Shown: one piece after another, positions 38,737-48,118 of the stretch | Numbering within the stretch: position 1 is the stretch's first letter | Layout of the letters: every line of letters starts with the position of its first letter | Assembly: GCF_002368395.1 (NCBI RefSeq) | Contig: NZ_AP018254.1 | Span: forward strand, 5,890,001-5,954,000 | Source of the DNA: Calothrix sp. NIES-3974 | GTDB lineage: Bacteria > Cyanobacteriota > Cyanobacteriia > Cyanobacteriales > Nostocaceae | DNA length: 64,000 nt | Direction of reading: 5' to 3' | Translations under genes and position numbers: made by a program | The notes under the pieces: model-generated | Database searches by the model: none | What the model saw: only the letters and a program-made list of their open reading frames with translations | Told to the model about the DNA's origin: nothing

Positions 38737-41508
38737 ATGTGGAAGCGGCTGACCAAAACAATTTTGCAGATGCGAAGGATCGAGATTACAGCTTTGGCTG
38801 TCACCTTCGCAATTTTGAGTTTGCAATATTTGGGAGGACTGCAATTATTAGAATGTGCAATTTTAGACCAGTGGTTCCGCCTGCGTCCACCGGAAGATGG
38901 GAATAGTTATGTGGTTTTGGTGACAATTAGTGAGGAGGATATCACTAATCTAGGCAGTTGGCCCATCTCCGATAAAATTCTGGCTCAAACCATCGAAAAT
39001 ATCAAACATCAGCAACCGCAAGTAATTGGCTTAGATTTATACCGTAACTTACCAGTAGGGGAAGGAAAAGAAAAATTACTGGAGGTGTATGCATCAACAC
39101 CGAATTTAATTGGAGTAAAAAAGGTTGCAAATAGTGAACACGTAGCAATTTCAGTTCCCCAATTACTTAAACAGCGTCAACAAGTTGCAGCCAGCGATTT
39201 ATTATTAGATGAGGATGGACGTATTCGTCGCCATCTTTTATCATTACGGGACACCACCGGAAAAACCTATTTTACTCTAGGGAGTAGGTTAGCCCTCACC
39301 TACCTTGCAGCAAAAAATATTCAACCCATCCCCAACCATGATTATTCCCATCTGAGATTAGGTAAAGCAGTTTTTTCTCCTCTGACAGCCAACGCAGGGG
39401 GGTATGTGAATACAGATTTTGGGGGATATCAAATCTTAGCTAATTTTCAAATTTTGCGACAAGGTTTTCAGAAAATATCAATTACGGACGTATTAAATAA
39501 TCAAACCCCTTCCCATCTATTTACAGGGAAAGTAGTCCTAATTGGCTCCATCGCCGAAAGTGTTAGTAATCAATTTTATACACCCTACACAACCAATATC
39601 AAAACAGCATGGTTTGGTGTTGAAATTCACGCAAATCTAGCTAATCAAATTATTGCCTCAGCCTTAGAAGGTCGGCAAATTCTACGGGGAGTTCCCGAAA
39701 AAGTAGAATGGCTATGGATTTTTATCTGGTCTTGGTTGGGTGCTTGGTGGGGATGGGGTATGTGTAAAAAAAGTCAGAATTACATGGGAAGATTTGCAAT
39801 TTTATCTCCCGGTTTTTTTCCCAGAGACTTACCCCAACAAATAATCCTTGGGTTTGTACTGTTAAGTTTGGGTTTAATTATTAGTAGTTATTTATTATTT
39901 CTTTCTGGTTGGTGGATAACCCTAGCTGCACCCTATTCTGCTTGTATTGCTGCTTTTTTAATTAACCATAGCTATCGTTTACGGAAAGGTTTAGTCATTT
40001 ATCGTCAACGTTTAGCTAATTATATGCAAAGCCTAGAGGCAAAAGTACAACAACGAACCCAGGAACTGCAAGAAAAAAATATCGCTTTAGAAACAGCAAA
40101 GCAATCAGCTGAACGAGCTAATCTAGCTAAAAGCACCTTTTTAGCAAATATGAGTCACGAATTGCGCACCCCTTTGAATATTATTTTAGGTTTTACCCAG
40201 GTGATGGGGACGCAACAAAATCTCAGCCATGAACAACAACAACATTTAGAAACAATCAATCGCGCTGGCGAACATTTGCTTTCGTTAATTAATGATATTT
40301 TAGAAATTTCTAAAATTGAAGCTGGACGGATAGCAGTTAATATTAACAGCTTTGATTTATTGAGCATGGTGGAAAATTTAAAACGAATGTTTGAATTGAA
40401 AGCCAAAGCTAAGAATTTATTTTTTTATTTAGAAGTAGCAGAAAATACACCTCAATATATTCAAGCCGACGAAGGGAAGTTACGCCAAGTTTTAATTAAT
40501 ATTTTAGGGAATGCCATTAAATTTACAGAACAAGGATGGATTCGGTTCCGAGTGAAATTAGCTTCCGGCAATGGGGGAGAAATTCATACACTCAGAATAG
40601 AAATCGAAGATACTGGTTCGGGAATTGCTCCAGATGATATGCAAAGAATTTTTGAAGCCTTTGAACAAACTGAAATTGGTCGCAAATCAACGGAAGGCTC
40701 TGGATTAGGTTTGACTATTAGTTATCAATTCATCAAACTTATGGGTGGAAAAATTGATGTTAAAAGTCAAGTGAATCGGGGCAGTACTTTTATCCTAGAA
40801 ATACCAGTTTTTATCTCTCAGCAAACAACAGAATATATCCAAAAATCAGAAATAATTTCACAGGATAAAAAAGTGATTGGGTTAGCAGCAAATCAACCAC
40901 AATATAAAATCCTAATTGCCGACGATCATCGAGAGAGTCGAGAAGTACTAGTAAACTTATTTACAGGAATTGGTTTTCAAACCCAACAAGCAGAAAATGG
41001 CGAAGAAGCAATTAAATTATGGTCAGAATGGCAACCAGACCTAATCTGTATGGATATGCAAATGCCAGTCATGAATGGTTATGAAGCTAGTACATTTATC
41101 AAATCTAATTCTCCAGAAAAACCCACTCCAATTATTGCCGTGAGTGCAAATGCATTTATTGAAGATCAACAGCAGGCTTTAGCTGTAGGTTGTGATGACT
41201 TTATCAGCAAACCTTTTTCCACCAATAAATTATTAGCAGCCATCGGTAGACAGTTAAATATCAGTTATGTCTATGACGATGAAGCAGCAGTGAAGATAAA
41301 TCTAAATACCGAAAAAATTAAATCATCTTTAGGAAAAACATCACCAGAATGGCGAGAAAGATTATATAATGCTTCCTGTTTATGTGATGATAATCAAGTT
41401 TTTGATTTGCTCAAAGAATTACCACAATCCGAACAGCAACTACAAAGAAAAATTGCCGAATTAGCTCAGAACTTTAGATTCGATCTTATCATTGAGTTAA
41501 TCAGTTAA
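38737..41508 (+). CDS. CHASE2-domain hybrid sensor histidine kinase
   Basis: The 923-residue protein has an N-terminal membrane helix (about 12-32), a periplasmic CHASE2 sensor (about 40-310, with DQWFRLRPPED and TGKVVLIGSIAESV), three C-terminal membrane helices (about 325-415), a coiled coil, a HisKA domain with phospho-acceptor His474 (ANMSHELRTPLN), a HATPase domain (NILGNAIKFTE, DTGSGIAPDD, GSGLGLTISYQF) and a receiver domain with Asp773 (ICMDMQMPVMNGYE). It is a complete hybrid kinase sensing an extracytoplasmic signal. It follows DUF928 by 8 bp and is near the TPS exoprotein gene. A short C-terminal helical tail resembles that of the kinase at 50954. Confidence 0.95.
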   Translation: MWKRLTKTILQMRRIEITALAVTFAILSLQYLGGLQLLECAILDQWFRLRPPEDGNSYVVLVTISEEDITNLGSWPISDKILAQTIENIKHQQPQVIGLDLYRNLPVGEGKEKLLEVYASTPNLIGVKKVANSEHVAISVPQLLKQRQQVAASDLLLDEDGRIRRHLLSLRDTTGKTYFTLGSRLALTYLAAKNIQPIPNHDYSHLRLGKAVFSPLTANAGGYVNTDFGGYQILANFQILRQGFQKISITDVLNNQTPSHLFTGKVVLIGSIAESVSNQFYTPYTTNIKTAWFGVEIHANLANQIIASALEGRQILRGVPEKVEWLWIFIWSWLGAWWGWGMCKKSQNYMGRFAILSPGFFPRDLPQQIILGFVLLSLGLIISSYLLFLSGWWITLAAPYSACIAAFLINHSYRLRKGLVIYRQRLANYMQSLEAKVQQRTQELQEKNIALETAKQSAERANLAKSTFLANMSHELRTPLNIILGFTQVMGTQQNLSHEQQQHLETINRAGEHLLSLINDILEISKIEAGRIAVNINSFDLLSMVENLKRMFELKAKAKNLFFYLEVAENTPQYIQADEGKLRQVLINILGNAIKFTEQGWIRFRVKLASGNGGEIHTLRIEIEDTGSGIAPDDMQRIFEAFEQTEIGRKSTEGSGLGLTISYQFIKLMGGKIDVKSQVNRGSTFILEIPVFISQQTTEYIQKSEIISQDKKVIGLAANQPQYKILIADDHRESREVLVNLFTGIGFQTQQAENGEEAIKLWSEWQPDLICMDMQMPVMNGYEASTFIKSNSPEKPTPIIAVSANAFIEDQQQALAVGCDDFISKPFSTNKLLAAIGRQLNISYVYDDEAAVKINLNTEKIKSSLGKTSPEWRERLYNASCLCDDNQVFDLLKELPQSEQQLQRKIAELAQNFRFDLIIELIS

Positions 41509-42087
41509 TAGTTCAACTCCCATACTGCACCAAGAAAAGTTGATGGATTTTAAGTACCCAATATAAGAGGTTGTTTTAAAAGTCGCTTTTAACACTTAAC
41601 AAGCTTGTTTTTTGGGAGTAGGGAGTAGTCGATAACAACAAATATAACAAATATACTGTTTGAGCTTATTTTATTATCTTATTTAATAACTATGCTCTGT
41701 GTAGTCATCCAGTGCGCGAGGACTACCATCTTGATTCACGAGACAGGAACATCCCACCCTCCCACATGGGAGCTAGGGAAATTTGGGTATGAATTATGAT
41801 TATTTACATTTTGTATTGCAACCACAATTCTCGTAGAGACGTAGCATCGCTACGTCTCTACACAACGTCAAATTTTCAATTCATATTTGTATTCAGCAAC
41901 ACCTAAAATCTAAAATCCAAAATCCAATGACCTAGAATATATCGATATTTACCGTATCTCGCGATACAATTAACCTTCTAAAGCTGAAATCACTCTTAAG
42001 TCAGAGGTAAATTCAGCGAAATCGCCAAGAATAGGGGGAGATATCCCCTATCAGATTATCTTATCGTTAAATCCTTATTGATTGCTA
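41509..42087. other. 579-bp spacer
   Basis: It contains the palindrome at 41833, a short TCTAAAATCCAAAATCCAA tract at about 41910 and a GGGGGAGATATCCCCTATC hairpin near 42034-42053 in the leader of the next gene. No gene seen. Confidence 0.6.
41833..41861. repeat. GAGACGTAGC palindrome with 13-bp perfect arms
   Basis: GTAGAGACGTAGC-ATC-GCTACGTCTCTAC is followed by ACAACGTCAAATTTTCAATT, the same flank as at 10132. Confidence 0.85.
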
Positions 42088-43209
42088 ATGCGCTTATCTT
42101 CTGTGTCTACAGTTACCTATATCGATAAAATTCTGGTTGTTGACGATTCTCCCGATAATGTTTTTCTGGTGAAAACCATTCTCGAAGAGGAAGGTTATGA
42201 AATAGCGACAGCGGAAAATGGTCCTAACGCTCTGCAAAAAATTAACGAGTCTCCCTTTGATTTGGTTTTACTCGACCTCATGATGCCCGGAATGGATGGT
42301 TACGAAGTAACACAACGCATCAGGGAAAATACTGAAATAAAGAGTTATATGCCAATTTTATTAATTACAGCCCATGATTCCCCAGATGTGGCTCGTGGAT
42401 TGGATTTAGGGGCTGATGACTTTATTCGCAAACCGGTTACAGTTGATGAATTGTTAGCGCGGGTGCGTTGCTTATTACGTCTGAAACACAGTATTGATGA
42501 GCGGGATGAGATTGCTCGTCAGAGGGAGGATTTTGTTTCCCGGTTGACCCATGATTTACGTACACCCTTAGTTGCGGCCGAGAGAATGTTGAAATTGCTA
42601 CAACAAGGAGCATTGGGAGAACTATCTCCACAGATGTTGGAAGCAATTACGATTATGGGGCGAAGTAATAGTAATTTGTTGGAGATGGTAAATACACTGC
42701 TGGAAGTGTATCGATTTGAAGCAGGACGGAAATCCTTAGTATTCGCAGAAGTTAATTTACATCAATTGTTAACGGAGGTGGTAGGGGAATTAAATCCTTT
42801 AGCAGCAGCGAAGGGTTTACAGGTGGAAATGGTATTTGCTGCGACAGAAACCGCAGAAAAAATGATTGGCGATCGCCTGGAGTTGCATCGTCTGTTTACT
42901 AATCTGCTGGGTAATGCGATTAAGTTTACCGACAATGGGACAATCACGATTCAAACTGATGTTCAGGAAACTGAGCAAGTGATGAATATTCAGGTGATTG
43001 ATACGGGGGTAGGTATACCACCGGAGCAACAAGCAACCCTATTTGAACGGTTTCGTCCTGGTTCCCACAAGCGTTCGGGAAGTGGTTTAGGATTGTACCT
43101 GTCTCGACGGATTGTGGAAGCACATGGTGGTAAAATTCAGGTCAAGTCTAACCCAGGACAAGGGAGTACTTTTTGTGTGAGTCTACCTATTAAACCTGTT
43201 TCTAGTTGA
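42088..43209 (+). CDS. Response regulator fused to histidine kinase
   Basis: ATG 42088 is preferred over an in-frame TTG two codons upstream. The 373-residue protein has an N-terminal receiver domain with phospho-acceptor Asp63 (LVLLDLMMPGMDGYE), a HisKA domain with His155 (SRLTHDLRTPLVAAERML) and a HATPase domain (NLLGNAIKFTD, DTGVGIPPEQ, GSGLGLYLSRRI). There is no membrane segment, so it is a cytoplasmic kinase whose activity is likely set by phosphorylation of its own receiver. This receiver-first arrangement is frequent in cyanobacteria. The cognate partner is not adjacent, although a CHASE2 hybrid kinase lies 580 bp upstream. Confidence 0.95.
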   Translation: MRLSSVSTVTYIDKILVVDDSPDNVFLVKTILEEEGYEIATAENGPNALQKINESPFDLVLLDLMMPGMDGYEVTQRIRENTEIKSYMPILLITAHDSPDVARGLDLGADDFIRKPVTVDELLARVRCLLRLKHSIDERDEIARQREDFVSRLTHDLRTPLVAAERMLKLLQQGALGELSPQMLEAITIMGRSNSNLLEMVNTLLEVYRFEAGRKSLVFAEVNLHQLLTEVVGELNPLAAAKGLQVEMVFAATETAEKMIGDRLELHRLFTNLLGNAIKFTDNGTITIQTDVQETEQVMNIQVIDTGVGIPPEQQATLFERFRPGSHKRSGSGLGLYLSRRIVEAHGGKIQVKSNPGQGSTFCVSLPIKPVSS

Positions 43210-43388
43210 ATTTTTAGTGCATAAATCAAATCGGGGTATCCCCTGTCTCCCGATAGGGTTCGGTTAATGATTTTTTGTGGTGATGTCGGGAGATGCAATA
43301 TAATGCGTCTCTACAATTATTTGGGATTGACGAATTTTCTGTTCCGAACTGGATTGTCCTATCTCCTGTATTCTGTCTCCTCAATTCA

Positions 43389-44762
43389 ATGATACAATTA
43401 GTCAAATCAGAACTTATTAGTGCACAGCGTAATTTTTTCCGTAGTGGTGTCACTTTCGATGTTAATTTTCGGATTGAACAATTACAAAAATTAATAGCAT
43501 TAATTACCAGCTATGAACCAGCTATTTATCAAGCATTGAAAGCCGATTTAAATAAACCAGAAGCGGAAGCTTATACCGGAGAAATTTCCATATTGCGACG
43601 GGAAATTAATTATGCAATTAAAAATTTAAAAACCTGGATCAAACCGCAAAGCAAACCTTTAAATTGGGTGTTGAAACCAGGAAGTGCTAAAGTTTATCCC
43701 GAACCCTTGGGGGTAGTATTAATTATTGGCGCTTGGAACTATCCAATACAGCTATGTTTGTTACCCTTAGTCGGTGCGATCGCAGCCGGAAATTGTGCCA
43801 TTATTAAACCATCGGAAATCGCTCCCGCTAGTTCCCAATTATTGGTGGAGTTAATTAATCAAAATTTTGCTTCGGAATACGTTCATGTGGTTCCCGGTGA
43901 TGCAAACACTTGTCAAGCATTATTAGCCTGTCCCTTTGACCATATCTTTTTTACGGGTAGTCCTAAAATTGGTAAAATAGTCATGGCTGCTGCGGCTCAA
44001 CATTTAACCTCCGTGACCCTAGAGTTAGGAGGGAAAAATCCCTGTATTGTTGATAAAAATGTGGATATTGATGTTACATCCCGTCGAATTATTTGGGGTA
44101 AATTTTATAATTGTGGTCAGAGTTGTGTGGCTCCCGATTATCTCTTGGTTCACTCCCAAGTTAAGTTACAATTAATCAATGCTATGCAAACTAATTTACG
44201 CCAATTTTATGGTGATAATCCCGCTTTGAGTTCTGATTATGCCCGCATTATTAATCAGAGTAACTATCAAAGATTAATCAATTTATTATCTGGTAAAATT
44301 ATTTTTGGGGGAGAAACTCATGGGGAAGATTTATATATCGCTCCCACCCTCATTGATGACGTGAATTGGGATGACACGGTAATGAAGGAGGAGATTTTTG
44401 GCCCAATTTTACCCATTATCACCTACACCGATATTCATCAAGTAATCCGGAAAATTAACAGTCGTCCGAAACCCTTGGCTTTGTACATATTTTCTCGCGA
44501 TCGCAATTTACAACGGCAAATTCTGCGCTCCACCTCTTCAGGAACCGTGGCAATTAACGATACCGTGAAACAATATACCGTGGAATCCCTACCTTTTGGT
44601 GGGGTTGGTAGTAGTGGAATCGGTAAATATCACGGTAAAGCCAACTTTGACACCTTCTCCCACTATAAGAGTATCCTGCAAAAACCCTTTTTATTCGATG
44701 TTTCCCTCGCCTATCCCCCCTACGCTGATAAACTTCCTTGGTTGCGACGATTGCTAGGGTAA
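43389..44762 (+). CDS. Class 3-type (fatty) aldehyde dehydrogenase
   Basis: The true start is probably ATG 43389 (MIQLVKSELISAQRNFF); the open frame runs 32 codons further upstream, but that part is spacer repeat (CTCCTGTATTCTGTCTCC). The 457-residue protein has VLIIGAWNYPIQLCLLPLVG, the NAD-site GSPKIGKIV, ELGGKNPCIV with the catalytic Glu, NCGQSCVAPDYLL with the catalytic Cys, and EEIFGPILPI. It oxidises aldehydes with NAD(P). Cyanobacterial homologues (slr0091/AldE type) act on fatty and apocarotenoid aldehydes. A C-terminal proline-rich end (AYPPYADKLPWLRRL) fits the class 3 group. Confidence 0.93.
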   Translation: MIQLVKSELISAQRNFFRSGVTFDVNFRIEQLQKLIALITSYEPAIYQALKADLNKPEAEAYTGEISILRREINYAIKNLKTWIKPQSKPLNWVLKPGSAKVYPEPLGVVLIIGAWNYPIQLCLLPLVGAIAAGNCAIIKPSEIAPASSQLLVELINQNFASEYVHVVPGDANTCQALLACPFDHIFFTGSPKIGKIVMAAAAQHLTSVTLELGGKNPCIVDKNVDIDVTSRRIIWGKFYNCGQSCVAPDYLLVHSQVKLQLINAMQTNLRQFYGDNPALSSDYARIINQSNYQRLINLLSGKIIFGGETHGEDLYIAPTLIDDVNWDDTVMKEEIFGPILPIITYTDIHQVIRKINSRPKPLALYIFSRDRNLQRQILRSTSSGTVAINDTVKQYTVESLPFGGVGSSGIGKYHGKANFDTFSHYKSILQKPFLFDVSLAYPPYADKLPWLRRLLG

Positions 44763-44805
44763 ATATGAGAACTGGAAATGCAGGATACAAATCTGTCCAG
44801 AAGTG

Positions 44806-45372
44806 TCAATGATTCATAATAAAGCTGCGATACTCAGCAACACGGGGGTTTCGAGGAGCGATTTTTTCTGCTTGCTGATAGGACCAAGCAGCACCTTGGC
44901 GATCGCCTAAATGGGTTAATACCGATGCCAACCCTAAATAGGCATCAACATGGTTGCGATTGAGACGAATTGCACGACGATAGGATTCCCGTGCAGCTGG
45001 TAAATTACCTAAGTTTCCATGTAAATAGCCTAAAGCATGGTGGTAATCTGCGTTATTCGGTTCCAAAGCGATCGCACGCTGAAATGCAGACAAAGCCGCA
45101 GAGTAGTTATTCTGTTTGACGTACAAAATGCCAATTCCCGAATGCACAGAACCATTGCGAGGTCTCATCTGAGCTGCATTTTGATATATTCTCATGGCAC
45201 TCTCATAATCGCCGCGATCAACAAGCTGTCGTCCCTGTTCTAATAATTGCCTAAATTCCTGGTCATTCCCTTGAGCTTGTGCTACCACTAGCGACGCACC
45301 CGCAGACCCGGCAAATCCGGTGAATATACTGGTAAATAGGAAAGCACACACAAGTATATTTCGTTTATACAC
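44806..45372 (-). CDS. Exported TPR protein
   Basis: The 188-residue protein has a signal peptide (about 1-33, ending VVAQA) and three to four tetratricopeptide repeats (GRQLVDRGDYESAMRIYQNA; GILYVKQNNYSAALSAFQRA; GYLHGNLGNLPAARESYRRA; ASVLTHLGDRQGAAWSYQQA). It probably works as a protein-protein adaptor in the periplasm or at a membrane. It is convergent with the aldehyde dehydrogenase gene and has no operon partner. Confidence 0.9.
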   Translation of the reverse strand: MYKRNILVCAFLFTSIFTGFAGSAGASLVVAQAQGNDQEFRQLLEQGRQLVDRGDYESAMRIYQNAAQMRPRNGSVHSGIGILYVKQNNYSAALSAFQRAIALEPNNADYHHALGYLHGNLGNLPAARESYRRAIRLNRNHVDAYLGLASVLTHLGDRQGAAWSYQQAEKIAPRNPRVAEYRSFIMNH

Positions 45373-45828
45373 GGCTGAAACCTCTAACTCCTAAGTAATC
45401 TATGGGTAAAAATTGTGCCGAGTAAGTATTTGTCAGCAAAAGAACGGATTTTTGGATTGGGAACGTAAATTATATTACATTTATTCCGAACCGTAGATAA
45501 ATGCTAATATGCATTATCTAATAAATCCTCCCATTTTGAAGGTATAAAAGAATGCTTTTATTCCCTCTTTCGGTAGATCCACAAATACTGAAAGTATACA
45601 TCTATCAAACTAGATATTTTTCAATAAAATTTTATATAAATACATATATATACGAATATTGATGGAATTGTCAGGAATATTTAGGGAATTAACAATCATC
45701 GGAAATGATACGATTGAACTATAAAGGTTTATGAAATATTGTCCATTCCGAACCATTGAGTGGTACGCTCCCAGTCAAAGGATTATCGTAGTGATTGCAG
45801 ATAATGGGATTATTTGAGGACTTATGTG
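45373..45828. other. 456-bp A+T-rich divergent spacer
   Basis: No gene or strong repeat is visible. Long A/T stretches (45590-45660) precede the ssb gene and should include the promoters for both neighbours. Confidence 0.5.
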
Positions 45829-46296
45829 ATGAACAATTGTATTTTGATGGTAGAAATCAGTAGCGCTCCCCAATTGCGCCATACTCCAGACAATATGGAA
45901 GTCGCAGAAATGATGGTAATGTTTCCGGGGTTACGTGCAGATGACCCCCCAGCGACATTACGGGTAGTGGGTTGGGGGAAAACAGCTAGTGAAATGCACG
46001 CTAACTACCAAGTAGGCGATCGCGTGATTATCGAAGGACGTTTAGGGATGCGTACCGTTGAACGACCAGAAGGATTTAAGGAAAAAAGGGCTGACTTGAC
46101 AGTTCAAAGAATTTATCGTGTAAATGGGGAATTTAACCTCGGTAACATGGCTACCCCAGCACCAGCCATACCTAGTTATGAACCTTCCATACCCGTATCC
46201 ACCTATCAACAACCAGATCCGACTCCCGTATCCACCTATCAATCCGCAGCACCGACCTATAGTCAGGATTATGATTCGGACGATATTCCCTTTTAG
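45829..46296 (+). CDS. ssb: Single-stranded DNA-binding protein
   Basis: ATG 45829 has GAGGA eight bases upstream and fits the family start (MNNCILMVEISSAPQLRHT); the frame is open five codons further. The OB-fold (about 1-105) contains LRVVGWGKTASEMHANYQVG and RVIIEGRLGM. A Pro/Thr/Tyr-rich linker follows and the protein ends in the acidic tip DSDDIPF, which recruits repair and replication proteins. It is the cyanobacterial short-OB type with PEGFKEKRADLTVQRIY. It binds single-stranded DNA in replication, recombination and repair. Confidence 0.93.
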   Translation: MNNCILMVEISSAPQLRHTPDNMEVAEMMVMFPGLRADDPPATLRVVGWGKTASEMHANYQVGDRVIIEGRLGMRTVERPEGFKEKRADLTVQRIYRVNGEFNLGNMATPAPAIPSYEPSIPVSTYQQPDPTPVSTYQSAAPTYSQDYDSDDIPF

Positions 46297-46319
46297 TTGA
46301 ATTTTCGGTTTTGGATTAA

Positions 46320-46460
46320 CCTGAGTTCGGGAGCAGCTAATACAGTTTTACTTTGGAGTTGATACATTTAGGGAAGCAGGGGTAACTGGGGAAGAAAATG
46401 TATCAAAATTTGAGTGAAATCGTATAACTTATTACGCATACCGTTGACACCAGAACTCAA
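46320..46460. repeat. Nested inverted-repeat element downstream of ssb
   Basis: CCTGAGTTCGG (46320-46330) and CCAGAACTCAA (46450-46460) are imperfect inverted ends. Inside, TTGATACATTT (46359-46369) pairs with AAAATGTATCAA (46395-46406). Part of the inside (GGAAGAAAATGTATCAAAAT, then TGAAAT) recurs at 53855-53897. No coding capacity. Confidence 0.55.
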
Positions 46461-46492
46461 TGAAAGTGGTTTTTCACCCCTCCCTATTCCCT

Positions 46493-46521
46493 GTAAAGAC
46501 GACCCGACGGGTCGTCTTTAC
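46493..46521. repeat. GACGACCC palindrome with 13-bp perfect arms
   Basis: GTAAAGACGACCC-GAC-GGGTCGTCTTTAC overlaps the stop codon of the methyltransferase fragment, so the repeat lies exactly where the broken gene ends. Confidence 0.85.
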
Positions 46522-46769
46522 GGAGTATTGCCATTTCCAGCAATAAACCGATAGCGACTACCCAGCAAATAGTTTTCGTTAATTTCCCAGACTAACCAAT
46601 TGCGATGTAACCTTTCCGCAACAAATCCGGTAGTATTACCAGCAAAAGGGTCAAGAATGCGATCGCCTTCATCTGTCAAAAATTTGATCAAAAAATCCGC
46701 AAAAGCTGATGGAAATCTTGCTGGATGGGCTTTAATTCCGTTTGTTTTACGGGGTAGCGAATAGAAAAG
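46518..46769 (-). pseudogene. C-terminal fragment of a DNA methyltransferase (N4-cytosine/N6-adenine type)
   Basis: The minus strand from 46769 to the TAA at 46518 reads LFYSLPRKTNGIKAHPARFP, then FADFLIKFLTDEGDRILDPFAGNTTGFVAERLHRNWLVWEINENYL. HPARFP and DPFAGNTT are hallmark parts of beta-class DNA methyltransferases, where the SAM-binding FxGxxTT motif lies in the C-terminal half. An in-frame TGA (46770-46772) blocks the upstream side, and the catalytic SPPY part is missing. Only about 83 codons remain, so it is a decayed gene left between ssb and petA. A restriction-modification origin is possible. Confidence 0.8.
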
Positions 46770-46838
46770 TCAAAACCCCCTATAAAAACAGTTCCCCAAT
46801 CCCAAATCTAAAATCCCATAACCCAACAGACAAAAAAA

Positions 46839-46859
46839 GACAGGCTTAAAAGCCTGTCA
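46839..46859 (-). terminator. Rho-independent terminator of petA
   Basis: GACAGGCTT-AA-AAGCCTGTC is a perfect 9-bp stem lying about 27 bp after the petA stop; on the minus strand it is followed by a run of seven T. Confidence 0.9.
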
Positions 46860-46885
46860 TGCAAGATACTCTAATTTTGCACAAT

Positions 46886-47887
46886 TTAGAAGTTCATTTC
46901 CGCAGCTTGAACTTTCTCCACCTGTTTTTTCTTGAGAACGAGCATAATTTGTGCCATCATCACCAAACAGATGAAGGCAACTAACCCATAAATGCGATTA
47001 GCATCCTGTAAAACGATTTCCGTATCCTTTTGACCGAAACCGCCAACATTGGGATTATTGGTCAAAGCTTCCCCTTCCTTAACCACTTGTCCTTCGGAAA
47101 CAATTAATTCCGGACCAAGGGGAATAACTTCATCAACGGTGCTACCATTTTCTGATTGAATCGTAACAGTCCGCTTCACATTACCATCTTCATCTTCTGT
47201 TTTGCTAATTTTGGTAATTGTACCAGCAGCAGGTGCGGTGTAAAGGTTATTATTACTTTTCTCACCTGTGGGATAAACCTGTCCCCGTCCCCGGTTTGCA
47301 CCTAGATGAACAGAGTACTTACCAAAGCGGATGTTTTTATCGGTTTTTGGATCAGGAGAAAGAATCGGGAAAACGATTTCTTGATACTGTTCTCCGGGAA
47401 GGGGACCAACCAAGATCACATTATCCTTCCCTTCCCCATAGGATTGGAAGTAAACATCGCCGACTTCTTCTTTCAAATCTTCAGGGATGCGGTCTTCAGG
47501 AGCGATTTTAAACCCTTCTGGTAGCATTAAAACCGCACCTACGTTTAAACCAACCTTAGAACCGTCAGCAGCAACTTGTTGCAGGTTGGTATCGTAGGGA
47601 ATTTTGACAACGGCTTTAAATACTTTATCTGGTAGTACCGCTTGGGGAACTTCTACTTCAGCTGGTTTCGCTGCAAGGTGACAGTTAGCGCAAACAATCC
47701 GTCCCGTTGGTTCGCGGGGTGTTTCTGGATAGGTTTGTTGTGCCCAAAATGGGTAAGCGGATGCTGTTTGGGGAAAGGCGAAATCGCTAGCAACAAAAAA
47801 AGTTAGAGTTGCGATCGCAATTAACAGGGTTTTTCCCACTTGACTAAGGACACGTTGTAAGCGTGCAGGTTTGTCGGCGTTTCTCAT
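46886..47887 (-). CDS. petA: Apocytochrome f
   Basis: The 333-residue precursor has a signal sequence (1-44, ending ASA) and mature start YPFWAQ, whose Tyr amino group is an axial haem ligand. The c-type haem site is CANCH (66-70). A lumenal domain, a C-terminal membrane helix ([20 protein letters not shown], about 299-318) and a short stromal tail follow. Cytochrome f passes electrons from the Rieske protein to plastocyanin or cytochrome c6 in the cytochrome b6f complex. It follows petC as usual, but a 231-bp spacer with a repeat element separates them. Confidence 0.99.
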   Translation of the reverse strand: MRNADKPARLQRVLSQVGKTLLIAIATLTFFVASDFAFPQTASAYPFWAQQTYPETPREPTGRIVCANCHLAAKPAEVEVPQAVLPDKVFKAVVKIPYDTNLQQVAADGSKVGLNVGAVLMLPEGFKIAPEDRIPEDLKEEVGDVYFQSYGEGKDNVILVGPLPGEQYQEIVFPILSPDPKTDKNIRFGKYSVHLGANRGRGQVYPTGEKSNNNLYTAPAAGTITKISKTEDEDGNVKRTVTIQSENGSTVDEVIPLGPELIVSEGQVVKEGEALTNNPNVGGFGQKDTEIVLQDANRIYGLVAFICLVMMAQIMLVLKKKQVEKVQAAEMNF

Positions 47888-47965
47888 CTCAATTTAAGGA
47901 CTATGTATGATGTCGGTTGCTGTAATGATTTCGGGGTCAACAATAACTTTGGAGTTAATGCCTGA

Positions 47966-48072
47966 ATTTCTCACCAGTCAGTTGTAAGCCTTAAGTAAGG
48001 GATTGATTTTCCTTCTACTCCCGTCACGGACTACTCCCGATTTCCTCTAAGTTTTAGGGTTTGGTGAGAAAT
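47966..48072 (+). mobile_element. Family B MITE-like repeat in the petC-petA spacer
   Basis: It starts ATTTCTCACCAGTCAGTTGT and ends CTAAGTTTTAGGGTTTGGTGAGAAAT; the first 11 bases and last 11 bases are exact inverted repeats (ATTTCTCACCA/TGGTGAGAAAT). It lies 47 bp after the petC stop and would be transcribed as part of the petCA mRNA, in antisense. Confidence 0.8.
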
Positions 48073-48118
48073 GCGGAAACGGGAAGATTTTTCCACTATC
48101 CCATGTTTTGCAGATGCG

